A stretch of DNA of 64,000 nucleotides from Bacteroidota bacterium (lineage in GTDB: Bacteria; Bacteroidota; Bacteroidia; Bacteroidales; ML635J-15): assembly GCA_029558535.1 (NCBI GenBank), contig JAKQEK010000292.1:1-64000 (forward strand), given 5' to 3'. Shown in pieces: positions 1-8,309 of the stretch. The notes beneath the pieces were generated by a model. The model was not told the origin of the DNA and searched no databases. It saw nothing but the letters and a program-made list of their open reading frames with translations. The translations under genes were made by a program, and so were the position numbers. Within the stretch, counting starts at the first letter, position 1. Each line of letters opens with the position of its first letter.

Positions 1-1
1 A

Positions 2-874
2 AATATCGAACATTTTAATGCAATATTACCCGAATTACAAGCTAGTTTACCCGTTGCAGATAAGTATAAAAAAGAGTCTGCGTCAACTTCGGGTGATATG
101 AATGTTTACTATGTTGTATATTATGGTGGAGATTGCAACTCCGGAAGTAAAAACATTGCAATTAATTTGCCTAATGACCCGAGAGTACACGCAGCAAAAG
201 GTTCACGCAAACTGCAATTAAAAAATGCAATGCAGGCAAAATTTGATAAAATACTTGTCCCGATTGCAGAATTGCTTATTGACAAATCTCAGATGAAGCA
301 TATTAAGTTCGAGGATGGATTTTTCCAGAATGTTATGTTCCATGAAGTTGCACACGGCTTGGGTATTAAATATGTGATAAACAGTAAAAAATCTGTTCGC
401 GAAGCTTTGGAGGAATATTATAGTCCGCTAGAAGAAGCAAAAGCAGATATTACAGGATTATTTCTCATTACAAAATTATATGAGATGGGAGAATATCCTG
501 AAAAAGATCTTATGGATAATTATGTTACTTTCCTTGCAGGGATATTCCGTTCTGTACGTTTTGGTGTTGCCAGTTCGCATGGAAAGGCAAATATGATGGA
601 GTTTTATTATTTACTCGATAAAGGAGCATTTGCACGCAACGACGAAACCGGCAAATATTCGGTTGACTTCGACAAAATGAAATCAGCAGTATCTCAAATG
701 GTTAATGATATTATTGTAATTCAAGGAAACAAAGATAAAAATGCAGCAAAAAATTGGGTTGATACCAAAAGTGTTGTAGGCGAAGAATTACAAAAAGATT
801 TGGATAAAATTGCCGGAGCCGGTATCCCAAAAGATATTGTTTTTAAACAGGGAGCAGATATCCTGGGATTATAG
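2..874 (+). CDS. M49-like (dipeptidyl-peptidase III type) zinc peptidase, C-terminal part
   Basis: The reading frame is open from base 2, so the gene starts before the window and only about 290 C-terminal residues are visible. A zinc-site motif HEVAHGLG (HExxH) is followed about 55 residues later by an acidic helix EEAKAD, the spacing and pattern of the second zinc ligand in peptidase family M49 (HExxGH plus EECRAE/D in classical dipeptidyl-peptidase III). The upstream GGDCNSGSKNIAINLPND segment suits the substrate-binding region of the bacterial members. Expected role: removal of dipeptides from peptide N-termini. No later signal can be judged because the N-terminus is missing. The family assignment rests on the two motifs; another HExxH metallopeptidase remains possible. 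Confidence 0.6.
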   Translation, partial: NIEHFNAILPELQASLPVADKYKKESASTSGDMNVYYVVYYGGDCNSGSKNIAINLPNDPRVHAAKGSRKLQLKNAMQAKFDKILVPIAELLIDKSQMKHIKFEDGFFQNVMFHEVAHGLGIKYVINSKKSVREALEEYYSPLEEAKADITGLFLITKLYEMGEYPEKDLMDNYVTFLAGIFRSVRFGVASSHGKANMMEFYYLLDKGAFARNDETGKYSVDFDKMKSAVSQMVNDIIVIQGNKDKNAAKNWVDTKSVVGEELQKDLDKIAGAGIPKDIVFKQGADILGL

Positions 875-1034
875 TTCCAGATTGTATTATTTGAGAAAAT
901 ATGAGAAATTCATTGATAGAAGTTATTCAAACACTGTTTGCCGGTGGAAAAATCTGTTTTTTTAAATACTTGTAATTTCGAATGATTTTTAAGAAATGTT
1001 AAAACCTGAGAAATAAATAAAAATGAAAAATATC

Positions 1035-1118
1035 CCATCACCTCTAAATGCAAAAAAGGTGTGTTTATACAACTTAATTTGTATGTTTTTATGTACCTTT
1101 TTGCACAACAAGGTGATG
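1035..1118. repeat. 84-nt intergenic inverted repeat (three nested stems)
   Basis: CCATCACCT (1035-1043) pairs with AGGTGATGG (1110-1118); inside it TGCAAAAAGGT (1049-1059) pairs with ACCTTTTTGCA (1094-1104); the tip is ATACAA (1066-1071) with TTGTAT (1078-1083). All three stems are perfect and the internal loop between the first two is a symmetric 5x5. No T-run follows on either strand and it lies 160 bases past the peptidase stop, so it does not look like an ordinary terminator. It may be a small palindromic mobile repeat or a structured RNA. Confidence 0.75.
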
Positions 1119-1305
1119 GTATAAACAAGTTACCTACAATGCGACCAAAGATTCCGATATAATAAGATGACTGACAGATAAGCTCAAAATAAAAGGTAGA
1201 ATTGATTTATGAATTTATGACAAAGACAGCCGATGCACAAGCCACCCCATGTTTTAATTTTTTTTTGCCAACCCACAAGAAGAAAGAATTTGCCATTACA
1301 CGTTT

Positions 1306-1366
1306 AGCACATTTTGTTTTTTCGCACAATACCCCTAAAAATGCCTTAAAAAACAAAAAGAGCTTA
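1306..1366 (+). repeat. Dispersed repeat, copy 1 (left of the Trk module)
   Basis: Shares with 8020-8076 the blocks GCACATTTTGTTTTT(T)CGC, TGCCTTAAAA and AACAAAAAGAGCTT in the same order and orientation, with small indels between them. The two copies bracket the five-gene potassium module. Confidence 0.7.
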
Positions 1367-1427
1367 ACCTACACCCCACCGGAGTACAAATTGAATTGCG
1401 ATTTTTTTAATACATTTCAAAATCTGC

Positions 1428-1435
1428 TACTTTTG
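1428..1435 (+). promoter_or_regulatory. Candidate Bacteroidota -7 element (TACTTTTG)
   Basis: Matches TAnnTTTG, 27 bases before the ATG at 1463. No clear -33 TTTG is present at the usual distance, so this is a weak promoter call. Confidence 0.35.
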
Positions 1436-1462
1436 CACTAATTTTTATTGATAAAGTTTACC

Positions 1463-2803
1463 ATGATAACAACTGTTTTAATCATAGACGATGAAGACAA
1501 ACTTAGAAACCTTTTATCAAGGATTATAAAATTCGAAGGTTTTGAGGTTTCAGAAGCATCTGACTGTAAAACTGCTTTGAAAAAAGTTGACAATTCTCAT
1601 TATGATATTATCATTTGCGATGTTAAACTTCCAGATGGTAATGGTATTGATTTGATAAAACAACTAAAAACAAAAAGTAAAAAATCAGAAATAATTTTAT
1701 TGACTGCCTACGGCAATATTCCTGACGGAGTACAAGCAATAAAAAACGGAGCTTTTGATTATATAGTAAAAGGCGATGACAATAATAAAATCATTCCTTT
1801 GTTGCATAGAGCAAATGAAAAACTGCAATTATTAAAGCGAATAGAAACACTTGAAAATAAAGTTAAAGAAAAATATTCATTCGATAATATCAGTTGCAAA
1901 TCAAAGAATATTCAACAAGCAATTGAATTTGCAAAAAAGGTTGCAAATACTGATACTTCTGTTTTACTTACTGGTGAAACAGGAACAGGGAAAGAGGTTT
2001 TTGCTCAATCAATACACAACGAAAGTCCTTTTTCAAAAAATAATTTTGTTGCTTTAAATTGCAGTAATTTTAATAAAGATGTTCTAGAAAGCGAGTTGTT
2101 CGGTTACAAACAAGGAGCTTTTACCGGTGCAATAAGAGATAAAAAAGGTTTATTGGAGGAAGCAAATAAAGGCACTCTGTTTTTGGATGAAATTGGTGAT
2201 ATGCCTTATGAATTACAATCAAAATTACTTCGGGTTATTGAAACCAATCAATTTATAAAATTAGGAGATACAAAAATAATCTCTGTTAATTTTCGTTTGA
2301 TTGCAGCCACAAACAAGAACCTGAAAAAAGAATGTGATGAACAACGTTTTCGTTCTGATTTATTTTACAGAATTAGTACATTTCATATAGAAATACCACC
2401 ATTAAGAGAGCGAAAAGAAGATATTGAACCACTTGCTGAGTATTTTGTAAAACAGTTTGCAGAGAAAACCAAAAAGAAAATCAATTCTATTAATAAAGCA
2501 TATATTAAAAAACTTATGCAGTATAAATGGCAAGGGAATATTCGTGAACTAAAAAACATAATTGAACGAAGCGTTATTCTTGCAAATGGAGATGAATTAA
2601 CAGTTGATACACTGCCAATTGATTTAGCTATAATCAATAATGGGACTAATGAAACTAACCAATTAGAACTTGCGGTAATTGAGAAAAATCACATAATAAA
2701 AGTGCTACATCACACAAAAGGAAATAAAGCCGAAACGGCACGGCTTTTAAATATTGCAGTTACAACCCTATACAGAAAAATAGAAGAATATAAAATTGAT
2801 TAA
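1463..2803 (+). CDS. Sigma54-dependent response regulator (NtrC family)
   Basis: Two-component transcription activator. An N-terminal receiver domain (residues 1-120) has the acidic pocket IIDDED, phospho-acceptor D53 (CDVKLPDGNG) and the conserved K in DYIVKGD. The central AAA+ domain (about 140-365) carries Walker A GETGTGKE at 171-178 and the sigma54-contact loop GAFTGA at 218-223. The C-terminus has a Fis-type helix-turn-helix (KGNKAETARLLNIAVTTLYRK). The ATG at 1463 is chosen because it begins directly at the receiver strand; a TTG at 1448 in frame is the alternative. It should activate sigma54 promoters when phosphorylated, most simply by the kinase encoded at 6257-7981, and the three genes between them are likely targets. 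No convincing sigma54 promoter was seen in the 153-bp gap downstream. Confidence 0.93.
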   Translation: MITTVLIIDDEDKLRNLLSRIIKFEGFEVSEASDCKTALKKVDNSHYDIIICDVKLPDGNGIDLIKQLKTKSKKSEIILLTAYGNIPDGVQAIKNGAFDYIVKGDDNNKIIPLLHRANEKLQLLKRIETLENKVKEKYSFDNISCKSKNIQQAIEFAKKVANTDTSVLLTGETGTGKEVFAQSIHNESPFSKNNFVALNCSNFNKDVLESELFGYKQGAFTGAIRDKKGLLEEANKGTLFLDEIGDMPYELQSKLLRVIETNQFIKLGDTKIISVNFRLIAATNKNLKKECDEQRFRSDLFYRISTFHIEIPPLRERKEDIEPLAEYFVKQFAEKTKKKINSINKAYIKKLMQYKWQGNIRELKNIIERSVILANGDELTVDTLPIDLAIINNGTNETNQLELAVIEKNHIIKVLHHTKGNKAETARLLNIAVTTLYRKIEEYKID

Positions 2804-2956
2804 ACATATCAAAACGCTATTATAACCCTTTCAATATACTAAGATAATTTTCTTAATAAATTATCATTTATACTTCTAACTCATTCATTTTCTGTTTTTT
2901 AAATTAAATCTTACTGTCAGGTATAAAATTTGGCAATACCATGAAAAAATATATTT

Positions 2957-3295
2957 ATGGAAACAAAAATTAAAAATACGCTGACAAAATGGTTTCCCAA
3001 TGCCTTTACATCTTTTACTGGCATTGAAGAAGCATCTGACTACGAGGTGCTGAATTACTTTGCTCAATTCACCCTTGACCTTCTTAGAAGAGATCAGATT
3101 GAACAATGTAAGGAGCATTTAAAAATTATCAATTTGCTTTATAGTAATGGTACATTACATGACAGAAACGCCATTGAAAACGAATTTTTGGCTATTCTCG
3201 TTTGTGATGAAATGCCATCACTATTAAAAACGCATATTGATATGATGCCAAAAGGCCTCAGGGCAGTGTATTTGAAAACCATTTTAGAAAACTAA
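2957..3295 (+). CDS. Small conserved protein of unknown function (112 aa) in Trk module
   Basis: Soluble, largely helical, without signal peptide or membrane segment. It begins METKIKNTLTKWFPNAF and contains an acidic-aromatic stretch (ASDYEVLNYFAQF). It resembles small proteins that I recall lying next to sigma54 regulators in Bacteroidota K+ transport operons (possibly the DUF7674 family, from memory and not verified). It is separated from the regulator by a 153-bp gap, where a promoter could lie, and ends 8 bases before trkA, so it probably leads the trkA-trkH-kinase operon. It may be an accessory or signalling partner. Function not established. Confidence 0.75.
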   Translation: METKIKNTLTKWFPNAFTSFTGIEEASDYEVLNYFAQFTLDLLRRDQIEQCKEHLKIINLLYSNGTLHDRNAIENEFLAILVCDEMPSLLKTHIDMMPKGLRAVYLKTILEN

Positions 3296-3308
3296 GAAGT
3301 GAATGTTT

Positions 3309-4643
3309 ATGAAAATAGTAATTGCTGGAGGTGGGGATATTGGCTTTTATCTCGCAAAATTATTAGAACAAGAATATAAAAATATTGTTTTAATTGATTC
3401 TCAAAAAGAAAATTTAAAAAGTGTAGAAACAAATCTTGGAATTGCAACAATACTGGGCGATTCCACCAGTTATAAAACATTAATGGATGCAGGGGTTGCT
3501 TCATGTCATTATTTTATTGGCTTCACATCTTCGGAGTCTGTAAATATTTTATCGTGCATATTAGCAAAAAAATTGGGGGCGAAACACACTGTAGCTCGAA
3601 TCAGCAACATGGAATATATTCTAAATAAAGATACGTTGAATTTTAAATTCAATGGTATTGATGATATTATTTCACCTGAATTTTTGGCTGCAAGAGAGAT
3701 TGAGCAAATTTTAAAAGAACCATCTTTAACAGAAAGCACGGAAATTGAGGACGGAAAACTTAAAGTAATTGGTTTACATCTTGACGACAATTCAAGATTA
3801 ATAGGAAAGACTTTAGCAGAATCTGCAAAATTTAATCTTGAAAACTCATTTATAATTGCTGCAATACACCGCTTTGGTAAAACAATTATTCCAAACGGTA
3901 AAACAATTCTTGAAACAGGAGATTATTTGTACTTTATATCTGCCGACAAAACAGCAAGGCAAATTCTTGAATTTACAGGAAACCCACAAATAGAAATTAA
4001 AAATTTATTGATTGTTGGTGGCAGTAGAACAGGCGAATATTTAGCCCACAGGCTAAATAAAAATTTCAAAATAACTCTCATTGAAAAAGACCAAGCAAAG
4101 TGTAACGACCTTGCATTACGTTTAGAGCAAATTCAGGTTGTTCATGGAGATTGTACGAATACTAAACTTCTTGAAGAAGAAAGTATCGGAAATTATAATG
4201 CGTTTGTTTCTGTTACCGGAAATTCTGAAACCAACCTATTAAGTTGTATTGTGGCAAAACACCACAATGTTACAAAAACCATCGCCTTAATTGAAAATAT
4301 TGGACTCATTGATTATTCCCAAAATCTCGGAATAGATACGTTGTTGAATAAAAAACTCGCAGCAGCAAATTTTCTATTTAAAAATATTATCAAAGGCAAT
4401 AAATTATCTTTCCTAATTGGCATTGATGCAGAGATACTAGAATTTAATGTAAAGCAAAATTCGGAATTCAAAGGACGTAAAATTAAAGAATTGAATTTTC
4501 CTGAACATGCAATTATCGGAGGTGTTGTGAGAAATGAAAAGGGATACATTACCCTTGGAGATTTCGAGTTAAATGAAAACGATAAATTAATTATTTTTTC
4601 CCTGCCTCAGAGTGTAAAGAAAGTTCAATCAATGTTTCAATAA
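3309..4643 (+). CDS. trkA: Trk system potassium uptake protein TrkA
   Basis: Cytoplasmic nucleotide-binding regulatory subunit of the Trk/Ktr potassium channel. The protein is a duplicated RCK unit: a first Rossmann fold with GGGDIG and a terminal acidic residue in VLID (residues 1-130), an RCK_C domain (about 140-220), a second Rossmann fold opening with LLIVGGSRTGEYLA (about 228-350) and a second RCK_C domain at the end (about 365-444). This matches the usual two-RCK TrkA length of about 450 residues. Start chosen at ATG 3309 (MKIVIAGGGDIG), which fits the fold edge; ATG 3303 is an in-frame alternative two codons earlier. The stop lies 12 bases before trkH, with which it should form a gating complex. 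Confidence 0.93.
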   Translation: MKIVIAGGGDIGFYLAKLLEQEYKNIVLIDSQKENLKSVETNLGIATILGDSTSYKTLMDAGVASCHYFIGFTSSESVNILSCILAKKLGAKHTVARISNMEYILNKDTLNFKFNGIDDIISPEFLAAREIEQILKEPSLTESTEIEDGKLKVIGLHLDDNSRLIGKTLAESAKFNLENSFIIAAIHRFGKTIIPNGKTILETGDYLYFISADKTARQILEFTGNPQIEIKNLLIVGGSRTGEYLAHRLNKNFKITLIEKDQAKCNDLALRLEQIQVVHGDCTNTKLLEEESIGNYNAFVSVTGNSETNLLSCIVAKHHNVTKTIALIENIGLIDYSQNLGIDTLLNKKLAAANFLFKNIIKGNKLSFLIGIDAEILEFNVKQNSEFKGRKIKELNFPEHAIIGGVVRNEKGYITLGDFELNENDKLIIFSLPQSVKKVQSMFQ

Positions 4644-4655
4644 ATATTTGTAAAA

Positions 4656-6227
4656 ATGCCAAATAACGGAACTTTTAAAATTATTCTAAAACAAGTTGGT
4701 CATTTACAAATAGTATTAGGATTTGTATTTTGTGTTCCAATGCTTGTTTCATTATTCTTTGGAGAATATTATTCTGCATCAGGGTTTTTAATTTCATCAA
4801 TAATAACATTGACTTTGGGCTATGTTTTATACAAAGGTTTTAAAAATACTCCCGAACCCTTGCTTAGACATGCACTGATTATTGCAGCATTAGGTTGGTT
4901 AATGATTGCTGTTATGGGTTCACTCCCTTTTTTAATAATTGCATACATTACACCTGCCGAAATTGCACAGCAAATTGTTCCAGTTGGGGAAACATATATA
5001 TCAAGTCTTATATACTTCAAAAATCCACTTCATTGCTTATTTGAAAGCATGAGCGCATATACAACCACTGGTTTGACAATGGCTATACATGAACCTTCTA
5101 TTGGAAAGGGTTTGTTATTTTATCGTTCTTTTGCTCAATGGGTTGGTGGTGCTGGTTTTATTGTTCTTGCTTTAGCAGTTTTTCAACAGGTTGGGGGTAA
5201 GTCTGTAATGTTTTTATTCAGCTCAGAAACAAGCAGCGAAAGATTAAAACCGACTATTATTGATACAGCACGTTCAATTTGGAAAATGTATCTTGGCTTG
5301 ACTCTTTTCAGCACAATTTATCTAATTATTGGAACATTAATAATTTTACCCGATTATAACATTGTTGAAAATATTTTTAATTCTGTAAATCATGCAATGA
5401 CTGGTCAGTCAACTGGTGGTTTCAGCACCTTAGATGATAGTATTGCAGGATATAAATCAATGGCAATGGACAACCTATATTTATTACCTATGATATTAGG
5501 TTCGCTAGCAATTCCTTTTTACGTAAAAGTAATTATTGGTAAACAATTTAGCTTAATTTGGAAAGACAGCCAGACAAAAGCAATTTTAATATTATGTTTT
5601 TTTGGAAGTATTATAATGTCTTTATTCCTTATGTCTTCTGGCAATATTTCAGAACCGTTCAGAATAGGAGTTTTTCAGTTTATTAGCTCACTTACAACTA
5701 CTGGTTGGCAAACTTCTGATGTTAATATTTGGAATAGTCCCTCAATTGCTTTTATTCTGTTACCGATGATTATTGGCGGAGCTTCAGGGGCAACTGTAGG
5801 AGGAATTAAAATTTACAGATTTATTACAATTTTAAAAGGAGTTAATTGGAATCTTAACCGATATTTCATGTCTGCTAATAGTGTTCATGTTGTGGAATTG
5901 AATAGGAAAAGAATTTTGCCAGATGAAATGAATAAAGAACTTGCATCTGTGGCTACATTTTCATTTATGTATTTGGTAATTGTATTTATGTCTGCATTAA
6001 TAACTTATTTCTTTTCAGGGCACAATTATTCATTGGCAGCATCATTTTTTGAGTCTGCCTCTGCATCTGGGACTGTAGGACTTTCAGCTGGAATAACCAA
6101 CCCCGAAATGTCCCCTTTAATTGAAATTACATATATGTTTCAAATGTGGTTGGGGAGACTTGAAATAATACCTATTTTAGTTCTGTTCAGGACAATTCTT
6201 TTTGGTACAAAGCCGTTTCTTACTTAA
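4656..6227 (+). CDS. trkH: Potassium uptake channel subunit TrkH
   Basis: Integral inner-membrane K+ channel subunit. The 523 residues contain the four pore-loop signatures of the TrkH/KtrB/HKT superfamily, each with a selectivity-filter glycine: AYTTTGLT, MTGQSTGGFST, SLTTTGWQT and SASGTVGLSAG, between repeated M1-P-M2 hydrophobic segments. The length fits TrkH rather than the shorter KtrB. The last pore is followed by the conserved GRLEIIPILVLF segment. It is directly downstream of trkA (12 bases) and 29 bases upstream of the sensor kinase, so the four genes from 2957 probably form one operon under the sigma54 regulator. Confidence 0.95.
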   Translation: MPNNGTFKIILKQVGHLQIVLGFVFCVPMLVSLFFGEYYSASGFLISSIITLTLGYVLYKGFKNTPEPLLRHALIIAALGWLMIAVMGSLPFLIIAYITPAEIAQQIVPVGETYISSLIYFKNPLHCLFESMSAYTTTGLTMAIHEPSIGKGLLFYRSFAQWVGGAGFIVLALAVFQQVGGKSVMFLFSSETSSERLKPTIIDTARSIWKMYLGLTLFSTIYLIIGTLIILPDYNIVENIFNSVNHAMTGQSTGGFSTLDDSIAGYKSMAMDNLYLLPMILGSLAIPFYVKVIIGKQFSLIWKDSQTKAILILCFFGSIIMSLFLMSSGNISEPFRIGVFQFISSLTTTGWQTSDVNIWNSPSIAFILLPMIIGGASGATVGGIKIYRFITILKGVNWNLNRYFMSANSVHVVELNRKRILPDEMNKELASVATFSFMYLVIVFMSALITYFFSGHNYSLAASFFESASASGTVGLSAGITNPEMSPLIEITYMFQMWLGRLEIIPILVLFRTILFGTKPFLT

Positions 6228-6256
6228 TTTTGACATTATGTTTAAATCAATTTGAA

Positions 6257-7981
6257 ATGAAAATTAAAACAAAATTATATCTCGCAATAGGTATTTTCAA
6301 CTTACTTATTCTTGTTTTGGCGATTGTAGGAACAGTTTCAATACAATCTATGAAAAGCGATACAGAAAGTATTCTGAAAGCAAATTATAGTACGCTCGAT
6401 TATTGCAGAAATATGCTAAATGCTTTAGATAATGGATTAAGTAATGAAAAAAACTTTTTTGAATTTCAATCATGGCTTGACAAACAACAAATTAATATTA
6501 CGGAAACAGGCGAATCCGATTTGACAAATTCATTAATTCAGCATTTTGCCGAATACAAATTAAACTTTGAAGATGAAAATATTGAAATGAGAATCAGGAA
6601 AGATATATCTGAAATTACATTACTAAACATGAATGCCATTTCGCACAAAAGTGAAGTAGCAAAGATTACTTCGCAAAGAGCTATTATTTGGATTTCAGTT
6701 ACAGGTACTTTTTTCTTATTAATATCCTTTATTTTACTTTTTAATCTTCCATCAAGCATTGCTCATCCTGTAGAAATTCTGACAAATAGCGTAAAAGAAA
6801 TAGCGGCAAAAAATTATTCATTGAGGGTTGATTATAAAAATAGAGATGAATTCGGAATACTCTCAGAATCGTTTAATATAATGGCGGAAAAGCTTGAAGA
6901 ATATGAAAAAATAAACATTGCGAAAATATTGCACGAGAAAAAAAGAATTGATGCAATTATTAATAATATGCACGACCCTGTTATTGGGTTTGATGATTGC
7001 TTAAATATTATTTTTATGAACGCCGAAGCAAAATCAATATCTGGGCTAAAAGATATTGACATTATAGGAAAACAGGCAAAAGATATTGCATTGAAGAATG
7101 ATTTTATCAGAACTATTATTCACGATATATCTGAAACAGAAACAAAGGACAAAAAGAGTGAGCCAATTAAAATATTTTCAGAGAATAAAGAATATTATTT
7201 TGAAAAAGAATCAATCAGAATTACTGACTCATCAGTTCATGAACGTTTTACAAACTATATCGGAGATGTAATAATTCTAAAAAACATTACCGCTTTCAAA
7301 GAACTGGACATTGCAAAAACAAATTTCATTGCAACCGTATCACATGAAATGAAAACCCCTGTTTCTTCAATAAAAATGAGTACTCATTTATTAGAATCTA
7401 CAAAAGCATGTCAGATTACTGAAGAACAAAAAAATCTGATACAGGGCATTGATGAAGATTGCAACCGATTATTGAAAATAATTAGTGAACTTCTAAAGTT
7501 TACACAAGTAGAAACCGGAAATATTCAACTAACATTACAACAGTGCGACCCATCGGAAATATTGCAATATTCACTCGACACAGTTAAATTACAGGCAGAG
7601 CAAAATAATATTGTTATAAATTTGATAATCTCAGAGCATTTGCCAAAAATTAAGGCAGATAAAGAAAAGACAGCGTGGGTACTTATTAATTTAATATCAA
7701 ATGCAATAAGGTATTCACAAAGCAAAAGCAATATTGATATTGAAGTAAGGGAAAGTGAAAATAAAGTGTTGTTTTCTGTAAAGGATAATGGAATTGGAAT
7801 TGAATCACGTTATCAGAATAAGGTATTTGATAAATATTTTCAAGTGCCTGACAGTGGCAAAATCGGTACAGGATTAGGTTTGGCAATCAGTAAAGAATTT
7901 ATTGAAGCACAAGGCGGAAAAATTGGTTTTGAAAGTCATATTGGTCAAGGTAGCCGATTCTATTTTTATTTAAACACGTAG
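6257..7981 (+). CDS. Membrane sensor histidine kinase (HAMP-PAS-HisKA-HATPase)
   Basis: Orthodox sensor kinase. TM1 (about residues 7-27), an extracytoplasmic sensor region rich in short helices, TM2 (about 138-160), a HAMP linker, a PAS-like domain (about 235-345), HisKA with phospho-histidine H363 in SHEMKTP, then HATPase_c with N box LISNAIRYS, G1 DNGIGI and G2 GTGLGLAI. Start placed at ATG 6257 (MKIKTKLYLAIG), which opens the first membrane segment; the upstream TTG at 6230 would add nine residues unlike a signal. It closes the module begun by the sigma54 regulator at 1463, which is the obvious partner. The architecture resembles the NtrY-like kinases that pair with NtrC-type regulators. 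Confidence 0.92.
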   Translation: MKIKTKLYLAIGIFNLLILVLAIVGTVSIQSMKSDTESILKANYSTLDYCRNMLNALDNGLSNEKNFFEFQSWLDKQQINITETGESDLTNSLIQHFAEYKLNFEDENIEMRIRKDISEITLLNMNAISHKSEVAKITSQRAIIWISVTGTFFLLISFILLFNLPSSIAHPVEILTNSVKEIAAKNYSLRVDYKNRDEFGILSESFNIMAEKLEEYEKINIAKILHEKKRIDAIINNMHDPVIGFDDCLNIIFMNAEAKSISGLKDIDIIGKQAKDIALKNDFIRTIIHDISETETKDKKSEPIKIFSENKEYYFEKESIRITDSSVHERFTNYIGDVIILKNITAFKELDIAKTNFIATVSHEMKTPVSSIKMSTHLLESTKACQITEEQKNLIQGIDEDCNRLLKIISELLKFTQVETGNIQLTLQQCDPSEILQYSLDTVKLQAEQNNIVINLIISEHLPKIKADKEKTAWVLINLISNAIRYSQSKSNIDIEVRESENKVLFSVKDNGIGIESRYQNKVFDKYFQVPDSGKIGTGLGLAISKEFIEAQGGKIGFESHIGQGSRFYFYLNT

Positions 7982-8309
7982 TAATCACACATGCCGACCT
8001 TGCTAAATCGCAAAAGACAAGCACATTTTGTTTTTCGCTCAATGCCTGCCTTAAAACAAAAAAACAAAAAGAGCTTGCTTTTCTACCATCTCACATCGAA
8101 AGCCGTATTTTATTTAATTATTCCCCCTCTCAAAAAAAATTAAAACGCTATCACACAACCTCCCTGACAAAATGACAAAGAAGCAATGATAAAATTAAAA
8201 TAATGACTATCTTTGAGCTTATAAATGACTGATAAACGCAACCGTCAATCTATGAGCCAATATTTTAGAAAATTTAAGTTTTTATTAGAGAGTATTGCTT
8301 TGGTAATCT
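7982..8309. other. Intergenic region with second repeat copy
   Basis: This 328-bp gap after the kinase contains the second dispersed-repeat copy (8020-8076) and then AT-rich sequence. A TATCTTTG word at 8208-8215 precedes an ATG at 8225, but the 63-codon frame that starts there runs antisense into the ydcF-like gene and is not supported as a gene. Confidence 0.6.
8020..8076 (+). repeat. Dispersed repeat, copy 2 (right of the Trk module)
   Basis: Same block order and orientation as 1306-1366: GCACATTTTGTTTTTCGC, TGCCTTAAAA, AACAAAAAGAGCTT. It starts about 40 bases after the kinase stop codon. Confidence 0.7.

Larger units (their letters stand above)
875..1462. other. Intergenic region with a long hairpin and one copy of a dispersed repeat
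   Basis: This 588-bp gap has no credible gene. The two short open frames in it (910-1128 minus and 1202-1441 plus) lack recognisable protein features and coincide with hairpin and repeat sequence. It holds an 84-nt three-stem inverted repeat (1035-1118), one copy of a repeat that recurs at 8020-8076, and a candidate -7 promoter word just before the response-regulator gene. Confidence 0.6.

Noticed and set aside
910-1128. 72-codon open frame on the minus strand
   Set aside because: It spans the 84-nt hairpin, has no recognisable domain and no plausible upstream signal.
1202-1441. 79-codon open frame on the plus strand
   Set aside because: It covers the dispersed repeat and the regulator's promoter region, with low-complexity codons.
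2925-2950. Possible sigma54 promoter TTGGCAATACCATGAA
   Set aside because: The GG is present but the required GC of the -12 box is not at the right spacing.
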